Below, piece by piece: positions 6,823 to 12,976 of a stretch of DNA of 31,472 nucleotides; position 1 is the first letter of the stretch, and each line of letters starts with the position of its first letter. The position numbers and the translations under genes are program-made. Location: IMG/VR virus record IMGVR_UViG_3300027746_000066, positions 1 to 31,472 of that record; one strand, given 5' to 3'. Origin of the DNA: a virus. The notes beneath the pieces were generated by a model. The model did not search any database. It worked only from the letters and a program-made list of their open reading frames with translations, and was not told the origin of the DNA.

Positions 6823-8121
6823 CTACCAGCCGCCCTTGGCCTTCTTCGGGGCTGGTCCGCCCTGTTCTTGAAGCAATCCATAGCCATCTCGGCGCATCCA
6901 GAATCGTCGCCCAGCGCTGGCGCGCTTGACCTTGGCGACCTTGCCAAAAACGCAGCCGTATCGAGGGTCCGACTCCTCGTCAGTCTCTCGCCAGAGCAAG
7001 ACGATAGCCTGCGCGGAGTTCTCTATGTCTCCGGATTCTTTGAGGTCACCGTCCCCTGGTTCCTGGTATTTGCCGCCTTCGCTGGCGCGCCTGAGTTGGC
7101 TGGCGAGCACCAGCGTTGCGCCAAGTTGTGCTGCGGCAGCCATGAGGGTCGCGAGGCTATCGTTGACTTTTTCACGCGTTGAGCTTCCCACGTCCCGGTG
7201 TCTGATGGCCTGGAGGTAGTCCACGAGGAGCACCTTGCAGCCACGCACTCGGACCATGTAGGCCATCCGCGACACCACGCCCTCGATGCTGCGGGACCTG
7301 ATTTTTGCGAATGAAATCGGGAGGTTGGCCTCTCGGTCAATGCCTGCTGAGATGGGCGTAGAGTGCTCCGCTCGGAGTCCGGTTGACCACATTGCCGAGG
7401 TGTCTACGCCGGAGATTGCGGCCAAGCCCTTAGAGCCGAAATCTTCGGCGCCGTCCTCGATGCTGATGATGCCGACCGGAGTCCCGGAGCGCGCCAGCGA
7501 CATCGCCCACGTCCAGAGAAGCGTGGATTTGCCGACGTTTGTGGCTGCGCCGAGTACCACTAGGTCACCCGGTCCAGCCCGGAAAACATCGTCGAGGCTA
7601 GGTGTGCCGAGGCGCACGAATCGCTTGGTTTTGCTGGCTTCGGAGAGTGCTGAAACCGACTCCGTCAAAAGCTCTCGGAACGTCAACACCGGGTCCTCGG
7701 AGACGTCCTCGGAGAACGCCACCGCGGCCAGCGCTGAGCGCGCCTCGAGCAGAGACCCGCGTTCCGCAAGCGCTGCAGCCTGGAGGCTAGCGTCCCTGAG
7801 CGTCCTGGCCTGCGAGAGTTCTCGGAGCCGTCGAGCGCAGGCGTGTGGGTCTAGCTCCAGCGTAGACTCAAGCTGGAGCAGCCGGTCTTCGCCGACCTGC
7901 AATAGCCTGCCCTGGCGGTCCAGCTCTAGGCGCAGCGCTGACGGCGTGACCTCCTCGCGTCGAGCGCGAATGGCCACTAGTGCGCCGAGCAGCGCTTGGT
8001 GTGCTGGGCTGGTGAGGTCCCCGTGGGTGACTGGAGCCTGCTCCAGCGCTTCGGCGCGATGTAGGACGCTGGCTAGGTAACGAAGCTCAAGCGCGGGGTC
8101 AGCGCACGTCAGAGCCGCCAC
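6823..8121 (-). CDS. DnaB-family replicative helicase
   Basis: This 432-residue RecA-fold helicase has an N-terminal helical domain (about residues 8-100), a linker, and an ATPase core. Motifs are Walker A GAATNVGKST (191-200), catalytic E222 in IISIED, Walker B VLLVDYLQ (D301), SQLRR (341-345) and the DnaB-type KESGDIENSAQAIVLLWR (361-378). It unwinds DNA ahead of the replication fork on the lagging-strand template. The C-terminus is short and Lys/Pro-rich (PAPKKAKGGW). It is the last gene of a leftward operon behind a Cro/CI-like regulator and overlaps the 70-aa ORF by 13 nt. No primase domain is attached. All core motifs appear intact, so it should be active, probably with host DnaG and polymerase III. 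Confidence 0.92.
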   Translation of the reverse strand: MAALTCADPALELRYLASVLHRAEALEQAPVTHGDLTSPAHQALLGALVAIRARREEVTPSALRLELDRQGRLLQVGEDRLLQLESTLELDPHACARRLRELSQARTLRDASLQAAALAERGSLLEARSALAAVAFSEDVSEDPVLTFRELLTESVSALSEASKTKRFVRLGTPSLDDVFRAGPGDLVVLGAATNVGKSTLLWTWAMSLARSGTPVGIISIEDGAEDFGSKGLAAISGVDTSAMWSTGLRAEHSTPISAGIDREANLPISFAKIRSRSIEGVVSRMAYMVRVRGCKVLLVDYLQAIRHRDVGSSTREKVNDSLATLMAAAAQLGATLVLASQLRRASEGGKYQEPGDGDLKESGDIENSAQAIVLLWRETDEESDPRYGCVFGKVAKVKRASAGRRFWMRRDGYGLLQEQGGPAPKKAKGGW

Positions 8122-8321
8122 AGAGCCTCCGCATACTGAGCGGTCGTCATCTCGCCACGGAGAAGCCGCTGCATCGCCTCGGCAGCCGCTGCGGTCTGCT
8201 CTGGAGTCAGGCTAGGCCGCTGGCCTAGCTCGACGCATGGCAGCGCACGCTGGCGCTGCGCAGCCCTGGCTGCCTTGCCGCTATTGGCTAGGTATACCCA
8301 TCTCGCCCATCCGCTACTCAT
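8109..8321 (-). CDS. Small basic protein upstream of helicase
   Basis: This 70-residue protein has a basic N-terminal half (GKAARAAQRQR) and a helical acidic C-terminal half (TPEQTAAAAEAMQRLLRGEMTTAQYAEALWRL). Its ATG overlaps the stop of the 35-aa ORF (TATGA), and its end overlaps the helicase start by 13 nt, so the three are translationally coupled. The position just before a DnaB-type helicase would fit a helicase partner or loader, but it is far smaller than known loaders and has no ATPase motif. Function is unknown. Confidence 0.6.
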   Translation of the reverse strand: MSSGWARWVYLANSGKAARAAQRQRALPCVELGQRPSLTPEQTAAAAEAMQRLLRGEMTTAQYAEALWRL

Positions 8322-8425
8322 ACGCCCAGCCTCTCTGCGCCCTCTAGACGCGTCTCCAGTCGAGCCAGCAGCACCGCGGCTCGACGGGCCGCGCGCCCAG
8401 CGAGTCGGACTAGCGCGAGGGTCAT
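8318..8425 (-). CDS. 35-residue Arg/Ala/Leu protein
   Basis: A 35-codon frame begins at ATG 8425, which overlaps the stop of the HTH gene as ATGA, and ends in a TGA that overlaps the next ATG. GGGGGAG lies six bases before its start. The product (MTLALVRLAGRAARRAAVL and on) is predicted as one basic amphipathic helix ending in an acidic segment. The tight coupling on both sides is the main evidence that it is translated; nothing indicates its function. Confidence 0.55.
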   Translation of the reverse strand: MTLALVRLAGRAARRAAVLLARLETRLEGAERLGV

Positions 8426-8637
8426 CGGCGCTCCCCCGGCGTCAGCCGCAGCACGTCGGCAACGGAGAGCCCGGTAGCCCTCGAGATGGCGCGCGCGACG
8501 CGCATTCCGGGGATTTCTCCGGGGGTAGCGGCTGCATACGTCGCCAGCGTCGGGCGGCTAATACCTGCCGCTCTAATGACGCGTTCCGATGCTCCGAGCC
8601 CCTCTACCTGTAGCCACCTCGCCAGCTTGTTAGCCAT
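8422..8637 (-). CDS. Cro/CI-like helix-turn-helix regulator
   Basis: This 71-residue protein has the pattern of small phage regulators: ERVIRAAGISRPTLATYAAATPGEIPGMRVARAISRATGLSVADVLRL holds the paired helices of an XRE/Cro-type HTH (about residues 18-64). The start is ATG 8637, preceded by GGGAGGATGGAGC. The open frame extends upstream across the control region, but that part is arginine-rich noise. It lacks the dimerisation/cleavage domain of lambda-like CI, so it is more Cro-like. It lies at the head of the leftward early operon, with an operator-like palindrome 70-90 bp upstream, so it probably represses its own and the divergent promoter. No integrase is present in the window. Confidence 0.78.
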   Translation of the reverse strand: MANKLARWLQVEGLGASERVIRAAGISRPTLATYAAATPGEIPGMRVARAISRATGLSVADVLRLTPGERR

Positions 8638-8706
8638 GCCTGCTCCATCCTCCCGCGCACAGATGCGCCCGATGCCAATACCAGCGCGGGGCTTGCGAGG
8701 CAAGAA

Positions 8707-8735
8707 ACCATGCGAAAAATGTTTTTCGATGCCAA
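8707..8735 (-). promoter_or_regulatory. Leftward early promoter candidate
   Basis: On the minus strand TTGGCA (8735-8730) and CATGGT (8712-8707) are separated by 17 bases. The -35 is good and the -10 weak (three of six). The operator-like palindrome fills the spacer, so a bound regulator would block this promoter. Confidence 0.45.
8713..8728. promoter_or_regulatory. Operator-like palindrome
   Basis: CGAAAAA-TG-TTTTTCG is a 16-bp dyad with 7-bp arms. The half-site TGCGAAAAA recurs in direct orientation at 8711 and 8736, suggesting a second, weaker site toward the rightward promoter. The location between divergent early operons, next to an HTH gene, makes it the likely binding site of that regulator. 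Confidence 0.6.
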
Positions 8736-8748
8736 TGCGAAAAAAAAC

Positions 8749-8777
8749 TTGCACGATTCCGGCACGTCCTGCATGCT
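8749..8777 (+). promoter_or_regulatory. Rightward early promoter candidate
   Basis: TTGCAC (8749-8754) and CATGCT (8772-8777) are spaced by 17 bases, about 50 bp before the first rightward gene. The -35 is good and the -10 weak. It would drive the plus-strand operon. Confidence 0.45.
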
Positions 8778-8826
8778 CCTCGAGTGGTCGCCGATGACGG
8801 TGACCGAGAGAAAGGGACGAACGACG

Positions 8827-9108
8827 ATGACCTACCAGACCTACTACTCCGCGGCCTCGCAATCGCTGGAGGCCGACGTAGCGGACGCGCTGATTGCGCT
8901 TGATTGCGCCGAGATTGACCGCCTCGAGACGCACGACGTCGTCGCCGCCCAGGCGGCCGACGGCACGCTCGACTGCGAGTGGTCGGACCGCGACATCGCG
9001 ACGATGCTGCGCGACGCCGGCACGTCCGACACGGACGCAGCCATCGCCAAGGTGCGCCGAATCTACGTCCGGAGGATGGTTTGCGAGTTCTCGGAGGTGG
9101 CGTCATGA
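8827..9108 (+). CDS. Acidic hypothetical protein, first gene of the rightward operon
   Basis: This 93-residue protein starts at MTYQTYYSAASQSLEADV. The frame runs further upstream, but through the promoter and operator region, so ATG 8827 is preferred; AAGGGA lies about ten bases before it, and ATG 8794 is an alternative. The product is acidic and probably helical (ADALIALDCAEIDRLETHDVV, then DIATMLRDAGTSDTDAAIAKVRRIYVRRM). As first gene of the early operon it could be a host-takeover or regulatory protein. I do not recognise a family. Its stop overlaps the next start as ATGA. Confidence 0.65.
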   Translation: MTYQTYYSAASQSLEADVADALIALDCAEIDRLETHDVVAAQAADGTLDCEWSDRDIATMLRDAGTSDTDAAIAKVRRIYVRRMVCEFSEVAS

Positions 9109-9443
9109 GCCGCTTTGCAATGCGCATCGTCCGGGGCTGCCGAGCCCTTGGCTACGGAGTGACGTCGCACGCCACGCGTGACGGAGGAATCGTGGAGCCA
9201 GTCAGGCAGCACGTCAGGCTCACCCCGCGCACGCTGCTGGAGCTACGCGATAGCGAGGTCCGAGCGGTAGGTGGCAGCCCCAGCGGTGGCGGTGGCTGCC
9301 GCTACCGGGAGGCGGTCTACGTCGGAGCGTCCCGCGTCGCCTTCGGAGATGGCGAGGATATGTCCTCGCTGCTCTGGGACCTCGCATCGCTCCGGGACGG
9401 AGACGTTGATTCCATCACCGTCACTTGCGAGGAGGCATCATGA
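9105..9443 (+). CDS. Hypothetical early protein
   Basis: This 112-residue protein starts at an ATG overlapping the previous stop (ATGA), with GGAGGTGG just upstream. It has a basic N-terminus, a Gly/Ser-rich loop (GGSPSGGGGCRYRE) and an acidic C-terminus (DGDVDSITVTCEEAS). Alternating polar and hydrophobic stretches suggest a small alpha/beta domain. I do not recognise a family or any catalytic motif. Confidence 0.65.
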   Translation: MSRFAMRIVRGCRALGYGVTSHATRDGGIVEPVRQHVRLTPRTLLELRDSEVRAVGGSPSGGGGCRYREAVYVGASRVAFGDGEDMSSLLWDLASLRDGDVDSITVTCEEAS

Positions 9444-9610
9444 GGCGCCGTCACACGCCTTGGGAGCCCTCAGCAGCCCCGCCAACGCGCCGGAATAGAC
9501 GCGTGCGGCCTGCGCCCATGCTGCGCCCAGGAATGGTCCTAGAGGCTCTGGCGTGGCTCGCCACGGCTGCGCTGGCTGTGGTGTGCTCGATGCTGTGGAT
9601 GTTGATGTAG
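9440..9610 (+). CDS. Small single-pass membrane protein
   Basis: This 56-residue protein starts at an ATG in a 4-nt overlap and follows GGAGG. The N-terminal 33 residues are Arg/Pro-rich and polar (MRRRHTPWEPSAAPPTRR). The C-terminal 22 are a clear membrane helix (LEALAWLATAALAVVCSMLW). By the positive-inside rule, the N-terminus would face the cytoplasm. Early small membrane proteins of phages often act in host takeover or superinfection control; a holin is less likely because a holin candidate sits in the lysis cassette. Confidence 0.6.
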   Translation: MRRRHTPWEPSAAPPTRRNRRVRPAPMLRPGMVLEALAWLATAALAVVCSMLWMLM

Positions 9611-9616
9611 GGGACG

Positions 9617-9886
9617 ATGATGGAACACGATAAGAAGGCGCGTGAGGCGGCAGCCGCAGATGCAAAGGCGTATGCGGAGGCGTATGCGGAAGAGTACGCA
9701 AAAACGTATGCGCTAGCCATTGCGGACGCGTATGGGGAGGCGCGTTCAACGGCGCGTGCGGCAGCGCGCGCGGATGCGCGCTCGCGTGCGTATGCGGCTG
9801 TAAGTGTGTCGCGTACGCAGTATGCGGAATCGCATGGGGCGTATGATGCTGCGCGTGCGGCAGCGCGCGCCGGGAAGCTTACATGA
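9617..9886 (+). CDS. Ala/Tyr/Arg repeat-helix protein
   Basis: This 89-residue protein is almost entirely Ala, Tyr, Arg, Glu, Asp and Lys. Residues 14-40 repeat a four-residue unit (AYAE, AYAE, EYAK, TYAL, then AIAD, AYGE), which puts Tyr on one stripe of a long helix. A second half is Ala/Arg-rich with two copies of ARAAARA, encoded by an exact 20-bp direct repeat. Codons in the repeats are mainly GCG and TAT, giving the period-12 DNA pattern. The start may be ATG 9617 or 9620. The product is probably a single long helix or coiled coil; charged Arg/Lys and Tyr would suit nucleic acid or membrane contact. No known family comes to mind. Confidence 0.6.
   Translation: MMEHDKKAREAAAADAKAYAEAYAEEYAKTYALAIADAYGEARSTARAAARADARSRAYAAVSVSRTQYAESHGAYDAARAAARAGKLT
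9752..9870 (+). repeat. Exact 20-bp direct repeat within the Ala/Tyr gene
   Basis: GCGCGTGCGGCAGCGCGCGC occurs at 9752-9771 and 9851-9870, 99 bp apart and in the same frame (ARAAARA). Recombination between the copies would delete 33 codons without a frameshift. Confidence 0.85.
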
Positions 9887-10065
9887 CCGCCGACGACGAC
9901 AACCTGTGCCCCGCCTGCGATGGCTCCGGCGGCAGCGGATATCCCTGCGAATGCGCTAGCTGCGGAGGTACCGGGATGGCCGGTTCTTGGACGCATGACG
10001 AGCCCGATGACGACGACTTGGACGTGTCCGACTGGGGCGACACGGACGCGGAGGTGCGCTGGTGA
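9883..10065 (+). CDS. Small DnaJ-type zinc-finger protein
   Basis: This 60-residue protein carries two CxxCxGxG motifs, CPACDGSG (9-16) and CASCGGTG (24-31), as in the DnaJ cysteine-rich domain, joined by GGSGYPCE. The C-terminal half is strongly acidic (DEPDDDDLDVSDWGDTDAEV). Two motifs make one zinc site; the J domain and other DnaJ parts are absent. Stand-alone mini fingers like this are frequent in phage early regions, usually without known function. The start overlaps the previous stop as ATGA and the end overlaps the exonuclease start as GGTGA. A role as a small nucleic-acid or protein-binding adaptor is inference. Confidence 0.7.
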   Translation: MTADDDNLCPACDGSGGSGYPCECASCGGTGMAGSWTHDEPDDDDLDVSDWGDTDAEVRW

Positions 10066-10769
10066 CGCGTGCCGCCTGGCTAGCGCGTCGAGCGCACGCC
10101 TGGGGCTGCTCAGAGCTTCCCGCGCTCTGGTTGGCTGCGGACCCGTCGCTGGAGGCTCCGGCCTATCTCAGGCAGCGCATCGGACAGCCTCGTGGCCACA
10201 AAAGGATGCGCTTCGTTTTGGAGAAAGCAGGAGTCATCGAGTCGCGTCCCGCTGGAGGCGCTGCGGCTCGAGGTACCGAGCGGGAGCGTGAACTCTTGGA
10301 GCAGTACGTCGAGCAACTTCGGCGCGGAATCGCGCGCGGTATTGACCCGGAGAGCGTGCGTCACGCCGACTCAATGCCGTCCGAGATGCTGCCGATTATC
10401 GACAGACACCAACCGCGACTGGCTTGCACGCCTGACGCGTGGGGACGTGACAGCCTCGGCATCCTGCATGCTCTGGAGCTAAAATGCAGCGTTACGGAGC
10501 GCGCTGCGTTGCCCTGGTATTGGGCGTTGCAGGTGCAAGGCGAAATGGCGTGCCTAGGAGCGGACGGGGGATACCTCATCTGCGGGGAATACTGGGCAGC
10601 GCATCATGGCCAAGACGGGCCTATCCGGGTTTGGGAGGTGGAGCGAGACGAGACGACTATCAGGCGCGCGCGGCAACTGTGTGCAGACTTTTGGGAAACG
10701 GTTGAGCTTATAAGGGAGACAAAAGACGATGAATCATTCGCTAGCACTAGTTCCGACCTCGGTTCCTGA
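10062..10769 (+). CDS. YqaJ-type exonuclease (recombination)
   Basis: This 235-residue nuclease starts at GTG 10062 in a 4-nt overlap. It has the lambda-exonuclease/YqaJ pattern: an early acidic motif GTEREREL (E73, E75), CTPDAWG (D125), ELKCS (E139, K141) and a conserved QVQGEMACLGADGGYLICGEYWA segment (Q157, E161). These residues bind the metal and hold the 5' end as the enzyme chews one strand to leave a 3' tail. The RecT-family gene directly downstream, overlapping by 41 nt, is the expected partner. Length is normal. The C-terminal part is a charged helix. All catalytic positions are present. Confidence 0.86.
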   Translation: MTRAAWLARRAHAWGCSELPALWLAADPSLEAPAYLRQRIGQPRGHKRMRFVLEKAGVIESRPAGGAAARGTERERELLEQYVEQLRRGIARGIDPESVRHADSMPSEMLPIIDRHQPRLACTPDAWGRDSLGILHALELKCSVTERAALPWYWALQVQGEMACLGADGGYLICGEYWAAHHGQDGPIRVWEVERDETTIRRARQLCADFWETVELIRETKDDESFASTSSDLGS

Positions 10770-11481
10770 AGTTTTCAGGCTCGCGGAATCGCTTGCAACC
10801 AGCAAGGGCTTCGTTCCGGCGCAGTACATCAACCAGCCGAACGCGATTGCGGCGTGCATCTTGACGGGTGCGGAGCTTGGTATGGGGCCGATGGAATCGC
10901 TCCGGGAAATCCATGTTGTGCAGGGCCGACCAACGCTCTCCGCTGGCGCCATGCTCGCGAGGGCCATCCGTGCCGGAGTACGCGTCGAATGGGTCTGCTC
11001 GACGTCCACGGAGGCCACGCTGCGTCTGAGTCGCGACGGCTCCAGCTATGAACAACGCTGGGACATCGACATGGCCAAGCGGGCTGGATTGACCGGCAAA
11101 ACCGGACCATGGCAGACGTACCCTGACGCCATGTTGCGGAGCCGGTGCATCAGCGCAGCCGTGCGCGCTTTTTGCCCCGATGCAATTGGCGGTGGAGGGC
11201 TCTACGCGCCAGAGGAAGCGGAGTCTATTCCTCAGCGAGTCGAGGTGGTCTCGGCGCCTAGCGCGACAGCCATCCCAGCAGAGTCCACGATGATTCCGCG
11301 GAGCCTTGGAGACTGCAGGACCGAAGCGCAACTTCGAGGATGGATTGGCGAGAACGCTAGCGCGCTCGAGGCTCTAACCGGAGCCAAGCGCGGTGCCGCT
11401 CTCGAGCGTCTGCAGTCGGCGTGCGCCGATATTCAGTTGGATGCGGGGCCGATTCTCGGTCTTGCTGGTTTGGCAGAGTGA
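10729..11481 (+). CDS. RecT-family single-strand annealing protein
   Basis: This 250-residue protein opens with PEVFRLAESLATSKGFVPAQY and continues ILTGAELGMGPMESLREIHVVQGRPTLSAGAMLARAIRAG, a signature of RecT-like phage annealing proteins. It then has MAKRAGLTGKTGPWQTYPDAMLRSRCISAAVRAFCPD, the conserved GK-GPW-YP-ML-R-R block. Such proteins coat the 3' tail made by the exonuclease and anneal it to complementary DNA. The C-terminal third is variable (SIPQRVEVV onward) and may contact the exonuclease or SSB. Linkage to a YqaJ-type nuclease and an SSB-tip protein supports a compact recombination or concatemer-forming system. Confidence 0.84.
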   Translation: MNHSLALVPTSVPEVFRLAESLATSKGFVPAQYINQPNAIAACILTGAELGMGPMESLREIHVVQGRPTLSAGAMLARAIRAGVRVEWVCSTSTEATLRLSRDGSSYEQRWDIDMAKRAGLTGKTGPWQTYPDAMLRSRCISAAVRAFCPDAIGGGGLYAPEEAESIPQRVEVVSAPSATAIPAESTMIPRSLGDCRTEAQLRGWIGENASALEALTGAKRGAALERLQSACADIQLDAGPILGLAGLAE

Positions 11482-11498
11482 CTGGAGAGGAATAGAAC

Positions 11499-11798
11499 AT
11501 GGCAGATAAGCCCCGAATCAAGGTCAGTCTCAAGCACAAGGACGGCGGCGAAAGCATTAGCATTTTCGCCGCTTGGGATAAGGACGATGGCAAGCTCAGC
11601 GCGACGCTCGATAAGCGTGTGGCGCAGCTTGCAATCAAGATGGAAGACGGCACCGTCGTTAGGGTGACCCGCGACGACGCGGGGAAGCCCTCGCATTGGA
11701 TCAACATTTACGACGATGGACCCACGGGCAGCCGTCCTGCGCAGCGCAGTAGCTACTCTGCTCCGCGTCGTGGCAACGACGACGACCTTCCGTTTTGA
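11499..11798 (+). CDS. SSB-like small protein with DDDLPF tip
   Basis: This 99-residue protein ends in RRGNDDDLPF, the acidic tip of bacterial single-strand DNA-binding proteins (E. coli SSB ends in DDDIPF), which recruits repair and replication partners. Before it lies a short disordered Ser/Arg/Pro linker (GSRPAQRSSYSAPRRG). The body (IKVSLKHKDGGESISIFAAWDKDDGKLSATLDKRVAQLAIKMEDGTVVRV) is beta-rich and about 70 residues, smaller than the usual OB domain of about 110. It sits between the RecT and nuclease genes. It is best read as a minimal SSB-type protein or a decoy that mimics the SSB tip; I cannot confirm the OB fold by eye. Confidence 0.7.
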   Translation: MADKPRIKVSLKHKDGGESISIFAAWDKDDGKLSATLDKRVAQLAIKMEDGTVVRVTRDDAGKPSHWINIYDDGPTGSRPAQRSSYSAPRRGNDDDLPF

Positions 11799-12142
11799 TG
11801 GCCATCAGCGGTAAGGGGCGCCGAGATAAGGGCGCAGCGTTTGAGCGAGAAGTCGCTGAGATGCTGCGCCCGGTGTGGCCAGCAGCGCGCCGGAATCTCA
11901 GTCAAACGAGGACGGCAAAGGTGGAAGGCGGGGACGTTCAAAACACCCACCCGTTCCATATCGAGTGCAAGCGTGGAGCGGCAACCATTCAAAGCGCGAT
12001 GCGTCAAGCGATGCGAGATTGCGCCGAGTCGTGCGCCCCGGTGGTCGTGTCGCGTCAGGACCGAGGGGACACGTTGGTGACCATGCTGGCCTCCGATTGG
12101 ATGTCACTAGTAGCCGCTGCCTATGGGCAGCGCGAGGGCTGA
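11798..12142 (+). CDS. PD-(D/E)XK nuclease, Holliday-junction resolvase-like
   Basis: This 114-residue protein (ATG 11798 overlapping the previous stop by one base; TTG 11795 also possible) has the order KGAAFEREVAEML (E16/E18), GGDV (D46), FHIECKRG (E56, K58) and PVVVSRQDRG. This is the pattern of archaeal-type Hjc and VRR-NUC resolvases, which cut four-way junctions or flaps. The size fits small resolvases. Located after exonuclease, annealing and SSB-type genes, it probably resolves recombination intermediates or branches before packaging. RusA-type folds do not match. Confidence 0.75.
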   Translation: MAISGKGRRDKGAAFEREVAEMLRPVWPAARRNLSQTRTAKVEGGDVQNTHPFHIECKRGAATIQSAMRQAMRDCAESCAPVVVSRQDRGDTLVTMLASDWMSLVAAAYGQREG

Positions 12143-12356
12143 GCTAGTAGTGTCGCTGGCGCTGCGTCGGGGTGGAGATTTCATCTCGGCGCAGCGCATA
12201 GCGGCAGCGTGCAACGACAAGAGAGAGGCTACCAGGGTGCGCAAGTTTGCCGCCCATCAGGCCATCGTCTACGCCCATCACCGATTGGACACGGATATGC
12301 AAACGGAGTTGGAGTTGGTCCGACTCTTAGAGACTAGGAGACACGCTGATGGATAG
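12123..12356 (+). CDS. Hypothetical protein with possible HTH
   Basis: This 77-residue protein has a segment LRRGGDFISAQRIAAACNDKREATRVRKFAAHQ that could fold as a helix-turn-helix, followed by a helical tail (QTELELVRLLETRRHADG). It overlaps the nuclease by 20 nt from ATG 12123, without a visible ribosome site; GTG 12150 is an alternative. It overlaps the next gene by 8 nt. No family is recognised. Confidence 0.5.
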   Translation: MGSARAELVVSLALRRGGDFISAQRIAAACNDKREATRVRKFAAHQAIVYAHHRLDTDMQTELELVRLLETRRHADG

Positions 12357-12762
12357 TTTCGAGCGCATGTGGAACGAGATTGCCAGCCTGAAAACTCGAC
12401 TACTGCTGGCAGAGGGCAGGCTTGGAGAGTGTCAAATCGAGCGCGATGAGGCGCAGCGCGCGGCACGCCGAAGCACTCCGATGGTGGATGACATTCACGT
12501 CCGATTCTCCATGCGCCAGCGCATGGAGGCAGAGCGAGAGCTTGCGGAGACATACGCGCTTCTCAACGAAACCAGGGCAACGATGCACGCCGCGCACCGG
12601 GCACTCGCTGGCGCTCTAGCGTGGGCATCGGCAGGCGTGGCGCCTCCGGACAGCAGCGCCATCTTGCGCGCCTCGGAGGCTGTGACGGCATCCGTTGACA
12701 CGGCCGACCAACGCTACGCAGCGCACGTTGCTAGGGGGTCCAATGGCGATTCTGGAGCGTGA
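12349..12762 (+). CDS. Coiled-coil early protein
   Basis: This 137-residue protein is mainly helical. It has heptad-like segments at about 5-40 (MWNEIASLKTRLLLAEGRLGECQIERDEAQRAARR) and 50-90 (RFSMRQRMEAERELAETYALLNETRATMHAAHRALAGALAWA), then a looser C-terminus rich in Ala and Ser. It overlaps its upstream neighbour by 8 nt and the next gene by 20 nt. It probably makes dimers or binds a partner through its coiled coil. The function is unknown. Confidence 0.6.
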   Translation: MDSFERMWNEIASLKTRLLLAEGRLGECQIERDEAQRAARRSTPMVDDIHVRFSMRQRMEAERELAETYALLNETRATMHAAHRALAGALAWASAGVAPPDSSAILRASEAVTASVDTADQRYAAHVARGSNGDSGA

Positions 12763-12976
12763 CCAAGTCCGCTATCTTCTGATGACACTCGAGGGCGAAA
12801 TGAAGCGCCTAGCAAGGCTGGCAGACGCAGCGGACGCGGAGGCATCGGCGCAGCCAGACGAGGAGAGACGGCAGGCCATCTGGGCGCAGGGTGCGCGGTA
12901 TCGGCAACATCTACGCATGGCGAGGACAACGCATGCAGCCATCAAAGCGGCCGGAAGGTGGCGAGATGCGGAATAG
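12743..12976 (+). CDS. Helical early protein
   Basis: This 77-residue protein starts at MAILERDQVRYLLMTLEGEM, with TAGGGGG six bases upstream. The longer open frame is a shadow of the preceding gene. The product is helical and charged (KRLARLADAADAEASAQPDEERRQAIWAQGARYRQHLRMARTTHAAIKAAG). It has no motif. Its end overlaps the following HTH gene by 11 nt. Confidence 0.55.
   Translation: MAILERDQVRYLLMTLEGEMKRLARLADAADAEASAQPDEERRQAIWAQGARYRQHLRMARTTHAAIKAAGRWRDAE

Noticed and set aside
7286-8080. Plus-strand ORF of 264 codons opposite the helicase
   Set aside because: Ser/Arg/Ala-rich shadow of a gene with intact helicase motifs on the other strand.
9440-9610. Second holin
   Set aside because: It is a single-pass membrane protein in the early operon, far from the lysis genes; the 16353-16517 ORF is the better candidate.
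12123-12356. Possible antitoxin of a toxin-antitoxin pair with its neighbour
   Set aside because: The HTH-like segment is weak and the neighbouring coiled-coil protein shows no toxin motif.
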